From Pomphorhynchus laevis (lineage: Eukaryota; Acanthocephala; Palaeacanthocephala; Echinorhynchida; Pomphorhynchidae): DNA of 64,000 nucleotides. Below the pieces are notes generated by a model. It had not been told where the DNA came from and made no database searches. It saw only the letters and a list, made by a program, of their open reading frames with translations. Both the position numbers and the translations under genes were made by a program. Location: contig WNNJ02002222.1 of NCBI GenBank assembly GCA_012934845.2, positions 62,001-126,000 on the forward strand, written 5' to 3'. Positions 48,546-60,311 of this stretch are shown here, one piece after another (the first letter of the stretch is position 1; each line of letters starts with the position of its first letter).

Positions 48546-51500
48546 AGCCCGACTTATATATTATAATATAATATAAAAATATTATATAATATAATATTAT
48601 ATAATATTACAAATTATAATAAAATAATAATAATAATAAATAATAAATAATATTAATAATAATTAATATTTATAATTAATTTATAATTATAAATTATTAT
48701 TTTATTATTTTTTAATATTTTTCAATTATTACAATTATATTAATTGATATATTAATTGATGTAATTGTAATTAATGTAAATGGATGCTTGAAAAAAAGAC
48801 ACTGTGTTTAAAAAAGACACTGGGCAATGTTTAAATATAATTTACAATTGAATATATTGTATAAATCACAAGTAAAATTGTTGAGGTCGATTAACATCGA
48901 GAGGAATAATAAAAGAAGAAATTATTTTTAACAATTTTTTGATTATTGCAATAGTCCTTTTCAATATAATATATTGTATATTATATAATGTATGTAAAAT
49001 GTATGATGAAATGTATAATGAACTAATAATCGTCATAACTAAAATGACTAGATGAAGTGTTGCTGGAAATAAATCTGAATCTTATAGCTTTTCAAACCTT
49101 CTAAAACACATCATATTTTGGGTCGAATAAGAATACTTACAATTGATGTAGATAATGTTAAATGATTATGTGTTTTGCGCTTGATTGTTTTTAAATTATT
49201 CTTCTACTGAATACGTCGTGATCACTTATATCTACGGATATAGCTCAAAAAGGTTTGACTTATTCTATTCTCTTATCTACGAATGGACATTTGTAGATAT
49301 GCAAATGCATATTTGCATATTTACGCTTACTCACCTATATTTACACCCTTGCACAACTTGCGACTTGAGACTTGATTTCCATAATACACAGGAGCAACGT
49401 AGATTTTGAAATAGATATTTTGAGATTATATTTAATGGTGCGACTGCCAATTTGTTTAATAAAATTATTACTTTTTTAATAAATATCACATGTTGAAATA
49501 ATTTCATTATTTTATGGTGTCTCATCAATTTAGATTATGATTTTATTTTTATTGATTTATTCTAATGTCATAATGTTATTAATCAAACCATTTTTATAAA
49601 TAAACATTTTTGTATTTAGAATAATTAATACTTTGGAAGATACTTATAACAAGGGACTAAAATGAACTGTAGCTGAAATGAACATTTTAATTCAGTTTCA
49701 AGAATGATCAAAATAACAAATATTGAGTTACACTTGAATGTAACTTCTAAAAATGAGATAACATTTCTTCCGTAGAGAACGATATTTGTTCCACAATTCT
49801 CTACAAATTTGAGCTTATCAGAAGTTGCGAGATCAGCTTATCAGAAGTTTGATGACAACCGACAAATGTATATAATCTTCGGAACTGATTGACTTAATTA
49901 TTAAATCGACATCACTGGATGTAAAACTTATTATTACGTCTTTTTCTGAATTACACTGTAAAATTGTTTCGATTGTTAAAAGATACTGTTAGTACCTCTT
50001 TCCTTGTTATGAATAAATCCGACATAAAGCCAATATCACAGGAGTTTCCTTACATACCTATTATTTTTAATGTTAAGAAGAATGTATTTGCGGCTTTATT
50101 TTGTAATAAATAAAGTTTCAATGTATTTTTATACAAATCATTAGTTTGTGATGTCGGTTGTCAGTGAATAACTGACCTACTGGTGAATAACCACTCTTGA
50201 TTTTAATGACAAGTCAAATTAATCTCGTCCTTAAATAAAAATGCGTTTAAATGATGTAAATCGAATACAAAAAAATGCGTTTAAAAACAGTCACAAGCAC
50301 TAACTAAATCATGGTTGCAAGTAACTATTTTTATGTGGTTAGGGACCACTGCATTCATGTTAATCCAACTATCGTACCACTTTATCGCTTTTTAATTAAA
50401 AACCTCTACAAATTCTGGCTGATGACTTGTAACGGTATTGCTCCATATCCACCAAATATTACAAATAATTTTTTGGTGCCATGAGCTTGATTTAAGAAAC
50501 AAATTAAATTAAAAATGTGCAATTTGTGTTACAAATGTTCAATTTCGATTCCAACTGTGAACCATTTAAAACCGATAATAGAATCCTTTGAACCCTTTTG
50601 AGCAGATAATTGTCAATATAATAACTATAAATTCAACACGCGGTAATTTCTGTGCTTCATTGTAATTATTAATTGTAAGTTAAGTCAGGTTTAAACTTAC
50701 CGCATACTAAGCAAATCGCATTTTGATGACCTCTATGCCTTATTCGAATACAAAAGATAAATATTATTTATCTTTATTTTAAATTTATTTATAGTATAAC
50801 ATACGTAAACTCACTTATCTAATCTGATTAGTTTTGAACACATTGTAGTCGAAATGCTGGTTTATATTTGGCTTATATACCAGATTACAGAAAGTATGTG
50901 TTCTATAGTTGGTGTGGGCGGTAACTAATATTCGAAATTCGAATCCACCACATACCGAATTTTATTATTCGTTTCTATGCGAATTGTTCACCGAACAGTA
51001 AGCCGTAAGCTGTCTTTTTACTATTGTGGAGATTCATTGATTACCCGAGCTGTATTACTTAATTGATCGATTCATATTATCCTCGTTTGTTTCTTTCAAT
51101 TCTATCAGCATCACTGTAATTATTAGCATCATTATAGTTTTCTATCTTTATTTATATTTATATATTGTATAAAATACGTATACTCAGTTATCTGATCTGA
51201 TTTTTTCAAATCACGCACAACGTTTCGAAGTTCCCAGTTTCAACTGTAAGTGATCACGATTTACCTTTGGGATAAGTTGCAATTTATAAAGAATTAAACT
51301 TCGAAAGGTTGTGCGTAGTTTGAATAAAAATAAAGAATAAATAATATATATTTATTTTGAAATATATATTATATAATATATCTGGTCTAAAATAAAACTT
51401 TAATAATAATTTAAAATAAATGTTCAAATAGTTTCATATTTGAATTTTTTTTATTTTGCCAAATAACCATATAAAATATTGATAACGAATATTTAACGTC

Positions 51501-53949
51501 GATAATTATCTTCCATATTATCAATATTGAAGATAATATTCTTCAATATACTTCTAAATATAGTCTATCTTCAATATACTACTTCAATATTAATTAAAGT
51601 AGTCTATTTATAAATGATTGCCTTATTTTTATTAGCGCATGTCTTATTTCTAAATAATATTATCATAAGTTCATTACTGATAATATTTTACAAATCTTTA
51701 ACTTAAATTGTTATTATTATAATTGTCTTTATTTTCAGAAACTTGCAGCTTTAAATAGTCTACTTTATAAGCCAGTGTAGTCAGTGACTCTTTAGATAAT
51801 GATAGAGTCAAAATAGAAACACAGGAGAATTTGAGGATTAACTTAGACCCTCTGACTCAACGAATGATTAAAAAACTACTTGTTACTTTTATAGCTTCCT
51901 ATATATTTGCATATATAAAGATAAACGCAATAGCTTTGCAAATTGCTACGTTGTTTTCTAAATAGGTTAAATACTATATAGTGTATACCAAGGCCACCGT
52001 ACACTAGATGTTAATTCTCCATTCAAATTCTCTCAAAATTATTAAAAATGTGCGACTTATGACTCATTGCTGCTTAAAATAAGAACAAACTTTTATTCAA
52101 AATCAATTCGTTTTCGTTTTACGTTACTATACTATAAATACTACTGCTATATTCTCAGATGAGTGGTATTCGTTTGTTAACAGAAGTAAAATTATGTTCA
52201 TCACTAATAAGCAAATGTAAACGGTAAGCTATAAAAATGTTTGATCTCTTTATAATTATTTTTTAAATAAAAAATAATTATTAGATTATTTTTTAATAAT
52301 CTCTTTATTTACAGTTAAAGTTATTTTCAAATTTAATTTTGTATTTTATTAAGTAGTTGTAGATTTACGATTTTCGATATAATAAGATATTTAATACTAG
52401 AATATAACTTATATGAAATATTAATTAAATATTAATGAAATATTAATTAAATCTAATTAATAAATATATAATTATAAATTATAATTATTAATTATAGATA
52501 TATGTATATATTCCACATTACATATTTCTTATATATAATGATTATCGATGTCTATATTATTTATATATAAATAATATAGATATTTATCATTTAATTTATT
52601 CATATTCATTTATATTTATCTATTGAATAAATCTAATTTATTTTTTTAGTTATATTAGTAGATATATTTATTTAAGATCTACAATATAAAGATTTGTGAG
52701 GAAATATGGATATATTCATTTATATATAATATATAAATTGATATTGATATATTTATTTGAATCTCAATGATTTTATGCGAACATGTAAAATGAAATTCAT
52801 TGTCGTTAATGAATTTGACTCCGGTATTTAAAATACAATTTCTATTTAACTGTTAATGGAAAATAAGGATTTATTTGACTAGTACTGGTCCAATGAGGAA
52901 CGTTTACTTACATTTGGGTATGTGCTTAAGCGCTGTGCAATAGATGAATCCGCGTTTGATTTTGTGAGGCAAAACTATTTGCCTTGCTGTCTTATTTTCC
53001 TTTTTAATTAAGCTCGACGAGTAAACAATCCGAGGAAATATGAAAATGTGGGGCAAATATTTATTGTGTGATTCTTCTGATAAAAAATTAAAAGAATATA
53101 AACGTTTTCTTAATACAATTTTACGTTTCGTGAAATGTAATTAGAATTTGAATGTAAAAAACCTCAATTTTGCTTTCTGAATTGAATTTACCTCAAATTA
53201 TTTCGTATATGGACTTAATATATATTGTATTATATTATTTTAATATATATAAATCAGACTCAGTTAGCTGATTTAAATAGTATATAATTTTAGAATAAAA
53301 TTATATAAATTTTATAATTATAAATTATAAAATTTATAATTAAAATTTATAATTATAAATTCAGAAATCAACAAAGAAATTATTCATTGTATATTATTTA
53401 TTAGTCAATTCATTAAAATTTATTTTTAATAAATTTAAATAAATATCGAAGTCCAGTTATTTAGCAGCAAATATGGATTTAAAAATCAATCGTAGCCAGC
53501 TTTGGCTCCTAGACTACAGTTTCAAGCGATTTTTCGCAATAACTATATATACCCGTAATTATTATTGTATATTATTTTTTAATCAATTTATTAAAATTTA
53601 TTTTTAATAAATTGAAATAAAATTAATCTTAATATAAATAACACATATGTAAATATATAGGAACTAAGAAAGGTTGTAAGGTTCCAGAGTTCCTGCAACA
53701 TGAATTCTTTAAAAGCACGCCAAATAATGCGACAGTATAATGTCGCAAATTCATGTCGGTAACCGCATCTGAACTTAAAAAACCGAACATTCTCTGTGGA
53801 AAACTCGTTAATTGAAAACCTAGTATGGTATCATATATAGATTTAAAGAAATGGACTACTCATTTTGAAGAATTTTCATATGAATCATCCACATGCATTT
53901 AGGAATCGTTTGTTTCATTAAACATACATCTAGCGTGATAGTAAAGGTG
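48546..53949. other. Long AT-rich region without recognised genes
   Basis: Very AT-rich with microsatellite-like ATAAT runs (48560-48720, 52380-52750). Solo terminal motifs like the PLE end lie at 50797-50830 (ACTCACTTATCTAATCTGAT), 51172-51200 (ACTCAGTTATCTGATCTGAT) and 53252-53275 (ACTCAGTTAGCTGATTT). No exon or RNA gene recognised. Confidence 0.45.
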
Positions 53950-54720
53950 ATGATTAAACAAACAGCATATTTGCCCCAGTAGAAATTCTCAACGGACTAC
54001 ATGAGATTGCTAATAAGAAAGCGATTAGTCCTGACAGTTTTGCTTTGATACAATCAAGGGTTCATACAATTTACCAGCAGAATACTGAATCAGATTGTGT
54101 AATCATATTTTACTAGGTGATCTGATTCAAACTTATTGGAATCATTCCATTGTAAATGTGCTGTAAATAGGATAAAGATGTCATACATATGTCTCACACA
54201 TACACATGAATTGATCTCATGAATTACTCTCCCAAATGTTGAGCACACGCCTTCCAAAATTCATTTTGATTGGTTTTTATTGTCTTAACAACAATACGGT
54301 GTTCGTCTACAACACGCAACGTTTGACCCTATTAAAGTGCTACACGATTAGGTAGTTAAATGTTAGAAATTGACATACATGATTTGTTTGTACACTTGAT
54401 CTGCTCCGTATTGCAAACTAACAAATTCCGTATACTTGACAACTCAGATACAGTTCAGGCTAATCGAGGTATACATTAAGGGGGTACTTTGAGTCCATTA
54501 ATATTCGCCTATTTTCTTTGTAGTATCCTATTGACATTCCTTAAATCCTCACCGTTAATATCATATGTTATGTATGCTGATGACTTGGTCATTATGTCCA
54601 AAAGTGTTCCACGGTTAACCTTAGACACATTATTAGATTATTATTCAATCAACAATGTTTCAATAAGCATTGAAAAAGCTTATTGAGATTTTGCTAGTTT
54701 GATAGCAGTTAATAAATGTT
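53950..54720 (+). mobile_element. Degraded LINE reverse-transcriptase fragment
   Basis: VEILNGLHEIANKKAISPDS near 53975 resembles the finger motif before the RT palm. LSPLIFAYFLCSILL (54490) and VMYADDLVIMSK (54570) are motif B and the YADD box, followed by ISIEKAY, like the IN..K motif. The middle is scrambled. The family is not assigned. Confidence 0.65.
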
Positions 54721-57654
54721 TATAAAACGAGTAGTAGATCCATGAAATGCTCTTCAACTTGTTGCTGCCTTGTCCCATATGCAACCTTGTCAGCTATTTT
54801 TACGAGACTTAATGCATCTCAATATTACTCTCATGTTCATTTTTGATTTGGAAATTGTCACGAAAAACATCAAATTTTATTTAACATTAGTGTATTTACA
54901 TGGAGGGCCTCGCTGCATGGATATCATGATAAGTTTTGTGTAGTGAGGACAACTTGTACTGATAATGCCCATGTACTTCTTTACTTCCAATTTTTTACTT
55001 GCTCGCATCTCTTCAAGTTTGACCTTTTCACAATTGACAAGATGAAAATAAGTTAACTTACTGTCGTACAGTGATATCAAAAATGGCAGAACAGAAGAAA
55101 TACAGATTTACACCGATTTTTGATTATTCCTTTTTGTATTATATTTATTAAAAGCATAATTAGAGTTCTATTTATTAAAAGCAAAATTATGGTAATAATA
55201 TATTGCTAATTTACAAAATTTATATTATGGAAATGGATACCATAAGTACATATTAAATGTACATGAGATATTTAATACATTTAATCTTTAATTTTTAATA
55301 AAAAATTTATTTTTAGCAAATCAAAATTGAAAGTAAATATTATTTTAGGATAAATATGACAAATGAATACTGATATATAAACGAGTATTTATTATGGAAT
55401 CAAACATTTACTGCAATTGTAAAAATAATGTTTCACAAAAGGCATTAAACAATAATATGCATTACGTGCGTGGATGCCAAAGACGTTATTGCAATATAGA
55501 ACGATATATATTAACAAAATCAAGCATGCATTTTAACAGTTAGAGACATAAGTTGAATGTAAGTCATAAATAATAATAAGATGTTTTACAGGAATCAAAT
55601 CAATAATTGCCATCAGTGTGAGTTGAAGTTTATCATTATACCCAGAGTTTGAACAAGCAAATGATATTTAATGTAACTGGGAGTTTACGAGACTAGTAAC
55701 ATTTGTGACACATCCTTTATTTCGTATATTATGCCCAGACGAACTTTAAACATATTGAACCCACTTTTACCAAAATTAAAAACTTTACACGATCTGATCA
55801 AAATAATATAAAATTATTGATGACTTATCAAATAAGATAAGAAATCTTCAAGGTGAATGGCTATTTTTGTTTTAAGAAAACTAGCAGTTGCTAAAATCGT
55901 TATAACAATTACAAAGATATCTATAATATTATATATATCTATATATATATTATTAAATAATAATATATATAAATAATAATATAAATAATTCGTATTATTA
56001 AATAACGATAATACTCCACTCAGGTAGCGTTAGTTAATTCTTCCAAAAATGCTTAATTGAAAATTGATCACTCATTAACAACCACTTGAGCAGATCAGCT
56101 CAAGATTCATTTTCAAAAATCCTAAAATTTTATTGACCTAGTGTTTCGCTCTAATTGTTAATAATATTCTACATTATTATCTTGCAAATACTCAATTGAA
56201 CAAGACAATGCATATTACAGCAACATATCAAGCGAACGACTACAAATATCTACCTTATAACATGATCAGTGACCATGATCTAATAAAATCTAGTGCCACT
56301 AAAATCACCTATAAAAAGATTACTTTAAATTTCTAGTTATGGAAATAGTTACAGCCAGCGAAAACTGTAGAAGAGTTCTTAAAACTTGCAGGAGTGAATG
56401 TTTGTGTAATTTGAGTAATTGGAAAATAAAATGTGAAGCAAGAAATGGTGAAGCTACCGTCGCAAATTCGCTTACCATTCAAATAACTTCAGTTTATTAA
56501 TTACAGACACGTTAGAAAATATTTTCCGCATTTCTGGTTTCTTGCTGGGATCAAAAAAATATTTTTACTTTGTTGGATTTGTTCTTGCTCATCAATTTAG
56601 TTATCATAATTATAAAAAAATGTAAACCGTTAAGTAACATTTCCAGTAGATTACCAAAGTAACCTTTGATGCGATTTTATTATTTCTGAATTAGTATTAT
56701 TATTTCTGAATTAGGTGTTTCCACCTATATGTAGTATATATAAACTCAAAAATATTTAACAAATATAAAATAATAAAGTAAATTATGAATTAATAACTAA
56801 ATTAGGCACAACGAAAAAATAAACAATTAATTCATCTTTTTAATTTTGAACATTTTTTCCTGATGATGATAGTTGACATTGAAATATTGAATAATCCTTT
56901 ACGTTTTGATTTTCCTTTGTTCCTATAAATTAACATTTGCTAGAATCGAGGAAATTGATGACTTTAATATTATATATTGTTTAATGTATTATATACATTG
57001 CACACTGCTTATAAGCCATTTTTTAATACAATTTGAATGTAATGCATTCGAAGGTTTAATTAAATACCCAATGGCATACAAATGATTTAAACTTCAAATA
57101 TTTTAGTTTGATGTAATTTTTAATAACCTATAGATCAAAATACGAATTAAAAATTAAGTTCAAGTCTCAAACGAAAAATTTAATTAATTTACATTTTAAA
57201 AACGAACTAAATATTTATATTATTTTTTGGAAATATTATTTCTACTTTCTTTTTTATACTAGATGCCTTTCAATTCAGCAATCGTAAGTTCCAATTGTTC
57301 AAAACGTTTTTCTTTATAATTTTTTATCATTTTTATTTCATAATATTTTCTAAAAGTTTAAAATATTATATTTTTATATTCGAAATATAAAAAATATAGG
57401 ATGAATTGCATATTTGTGTTTAAAGAAAACTAGCCGTTGCTAAAATCGACAAAGATTTTAGCAACGGTCATAGATCATAGCTTTATCGACTAAGATCAAA
57501 TTGACATAAACCATTTGTGATATAATTGGTATAATATGTTATAATATATTATATATTGATACAAACTTATCAATGTTTTTGAGACGAGTCAGCAAGTAAC
57601 TGTTGTTAATCAAACGGTAATTTTTTGATGGATCTAAATAAAAATATTCGTTTA
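54721..57654. other. AT-rich region without recognised genes
   Basis: A short repeat ATTTATTAAAAGCA occurs twice near 55145-55185. AGAAAACTAGC(A/C)GTTGCTAAAATCG occurs near 55875 and 57424. No coding sequence seen. Confidence 0.4.
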
Positions 57655-57862
57655 AAACATGTAAGCCAGAAGCGAAAGAATGACGAATGCCGTTTCGTCA
57701 TCACAATGACTCATCAGTGACAGATCCCTCCCCCTACTGGATGCAGAGGAGGACTGTGCCAGTCCTCCTCTGCATCCAGTAGTGGGAGGGATCTGGCACT
57801 GATGAGTCATTGTGATGACGAAACGGCATTCGTCATTCTTTCGCGTCTGGCTTACATGTTTT
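57655..57862. mobile_element. Palindromic element of about 208 bp, complete copy
   Basis: Two arms of about 100 bp, almost perfect inverted repeats, meet around a 5-nt spacer (GTGCC, 57756-57760). The outer ends read AACATGTAAGCCAGA on both strands. The arms are GC-richer than their surroundings. There is no coding frame of note. The size fits a MITE or foldback element. Each arm encodes the hammerhead-like core described separately, one per strand (57682-57717 on the minus strand, 57799-57834 on the plus strand). A partial second copy lies at 48405-48526. Confidence 0.88.
57799..57834 (+). ncRNA. Hammerhead-ribozyme core, copy 1
   Basis: CTGATGA (57799-57805), helix II GTCAT/ATGAC with loop TGTG (57806-57819), GAAA (57820-57823), helix III with A-T, C-G and G-C pairs around GCATT, and the cleavage-site triplet GTC (57832-57834). 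Every conserved core base of the hammerhead is present, and the very short helix III is what is known from metazoan PLE and retrozyme hammerheads. The weak point is helix I: the bases directly flanking the core do not pair well. Confidence 0.6.
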
Positions 57863-58818
57863 ACAAGAAATTCACGCGGAATGGTCTCACTTTCCTTAAA
57901 TTCAAAAATATTTGTATATATAAATTCTTTAAATAAGCGATTGCCGAGCATTTGAAGTCACAATGAAAATAAATTGTTTAACAGAAATCTGAAGTTACCT
58001 CTTTAAACAGTTTTGTTTAAAATTGTGTTTAACTTTTTGTGCTTAAATGATTCAATTGTGAATCATTTTTTGTGCTTTAATTCCTCAACAAAATTCGATT
58101 CCTTTAAATTGATATTAAAACAATACACCAGTAAAATTAAATAGATTTTTTATGATCACTTATTGATCAGTTATTAATAAATGATCACTTATTGAGTCAA
58201 GCAATTAAACTTTTAGAAAAATCATTATTTTACGAAAGTCAAAAAGAGTAAGTCCTTTTTAAAATTGCTTTATTTAACAACATCTTTATATATTACAGCT
58301 TAATTATTTATTCAAAATCGTTATTTCTTTCTTCCTAATATCTACACTTCTGCAATTCATCGTTTGCATATAGGAAACCTTGATTTTTATCAAAAGATTG
58401 ACAGTAGCTATTCTCCAGTTAGTCTATCAATATACTTTTGTAGCTTCGCAAGTTTATCTTTTATGCAATAAGCATCTAAAAAATAAAAGAATTATCCACT
58501 GCAAGTTCGTTTAGTTTATATTTTTAATGCAAAATATTTTCAAAGATTGATCATAAACAATCAGTGGGTTCATATTTTTTCATAGGGCAACTATATTGTA
58601 ATTCGAAAATTTACTGTTAGTAAATCACACGACACATGCGTATCTACTTATATTATTTCCATATAAATACCTTATTAGAAAGTAGTATCAAACACTTAGA
58701 TATATAATTTTATAGTCAAACCAAGATTATGGACGTAGCATTTAGCCATTTATGGCTAAATAAACCATAGATTAAAATTTTAAATTATTGTTCTCATTAA
58801 ATAATTTAATTTTTCAAG
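57863..58818. other. AT-rich 5' flank of the PEPCK exon
   Basis: No exon recognised, although an upstream PEPCK exon (N-terminal leader) could lie here or further left. Confidence 0.35.
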
Positions 58819-59064
58819 TGTACTATGCGGTAAATTACCAGAAGACAATCGCCTAAGTTCATACGAACGTTCAGTTGAAGAAGCATCACAGCAAATAAAT
58901 ATAAAGTTGTCACCTGATGTCAAACAGTTTATAAGTGAAGAAGCAGCTTTATGTCAAGCAAATCGAGTGGTTATATGTGATGGATCAAAACAAGAAAATC
59001 AAAAACTTCTTAGCCAATTACAATCTGACAATGTCATTTCACCTTTACCAAAATATGATAATTG
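58819..59064 (+). CDS. Phosphoenolpyruvate carboxykinase (GTP), one N-terminal exon
   Basis: An open exon of about 82 codons between an acceptor TTTTCAAG and a donor AATTG|GTAAGC. It reads LSPDVKQFISEEAALCQANR, then VVICDGSKQENQKLL, then LPKYDN. This matches the N-terminal region of GTP-PEPCK, where human PCK1 has ICDGSEEEN and LKKYDNCW. The enzyme turns oxaloacetate into phosphoenolpyruvate in gluconeogenesis, and in many worms fixes CO2 in the reverse direction. The exon ends in phase 2 (TG|), as needed to continue into the conserved C or W. The next exon (WLARTDP region) was not found before 64000; instead a palindrome, an LTR fossil and a LINE follow. Either the intron exceeds 4.9 kb or this is an orphan exon. 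Confidence 0.85.
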
Positions 59065-59161
59065 GTAAGCAAATAAAAAAATTGATTAAAAATTATTAAT
59101 TTTTTAATTTATTTATTCGTAAATTTGTTTTTAAAATAAAAACAAACAAGTTATTTTTATC

Positions 59162-59380
59162 GTTGAAAAAAGAAAAGGCATCCGCCGACAGAACATTGTT
59201 GTTAAAACCAATATTTCGGTTCCAAGCGAAACTATTTTCAATGTAATTGTAATTAACTTATAACTTTCTTTAAGAAAGTTATAAGTTAATTACAATTACA
59301 TTGAAAATGGTTTCGCTTGGAACCGAAATATTGGTTTTAACAACAATGTTCTGTCGGCGGATGCCTTTTCTTCTTTCAAC
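59162..59380. repeat. Near-perfect palindrome of about 219 bp
   Basis: The left arm starting GTTGAAAAAAGAAAAGGC is matched by the reverse complement ending GCCTTTTCTTCTTTCAAC, with a spacer of only a few bases near 59271 and about two mismatches over roughly 108 bp. It lies in the PEPCK intron about 100 bp after the exon. It is unrelated in sequence to the palindrome at 57655. Confidence 0.9.
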
Positions 59381-60311
59381 AATAATGTGGACCGACATCC
59401 TCGACTCTCTTTCAAAATTATTTTTAGTGTTCGGCAAATTATTTACAGAGCAATTAATGTTATATTATATTCAATTTAATCAATATTATTGGATCAAAAA
59501 TATCAAATATATTGATATCTTTTTTATAAAAATCATTAATGAGACTATTTTTATTTTATTTTTATTTTTATAACTATTTCTATTTTATTTCAATTAATAT
59601 CTTTTGTTTACAATTTCAATTTTCTTATATCATTTTTATACTTGGAATATAAATTAAATTAATTACGAAATAAATATAATTCAAGTTAAATTAATAAATT
59701 AAAAGATAATAAGTCAATGGTAAAAATTAGTATATAAATTCAACTAATAACTTAAGACTTTATGTTTGAGTAAATTTCTAGCAGCGTCAATCAGCTTTAT
59801 AAAATTTGAATGGAATTTAATTTTTAAGCTATAATACGATGAGAGAATGTTGCACAATGTTGATGGGTAAATGTTACACAGTGTTAATGCCTAGAATGTC
59901 AGACATTGTAGGCAGCAACGATGTCGTTATATAACATTTAGAAAAGTAAATATTTGTCATAAAAAAATTAAAATGTTTTTAAAATTGATCAAAATTCTAA
60001 TTAGAAAAATGACAATGACTTAAATGGTAATTGGGAGCATCAAACTTGTTATTGTCCATATTCATTATGGACAGATCTTTTTAATTTTGACTCAAAATTT
60101 AATAAATTTACTTGAACGCAATGCATGCTTTCGACTAATTTTTTCTAGACACCGTTATAAAAGTTTGTTAATTAGATTATTTAAACATTATTCGTTATTC
60201 AGTTACTTATTCATTATAATAATTGTTAATAATATTATAATAATATAATTAAATAAACTATAATAATATTGTAATAACATTATATTATAATATTATATAA
60301 TATAATTGACA
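59381..60311. other. AT-rich stretch
   Basis: No exon, RNA gene or repeat recognised between the palindrome and the LTR fossil. Confidence 0.4.

Noticed and set aside
48546-53949. CRISPR-like or satellite arrays in the AT-rich region.
   Set aside because: The repeats seen are irregular AT microsatellites or solo transposon ends, not regularly spaced units.
57799-57834. Calling the palindromic hammerhead an active ribozyme.
   Set aside because: Core and helices II and III are right, but helix I is not evident and the arms can pair with each other. Activity is not shown by sequence.
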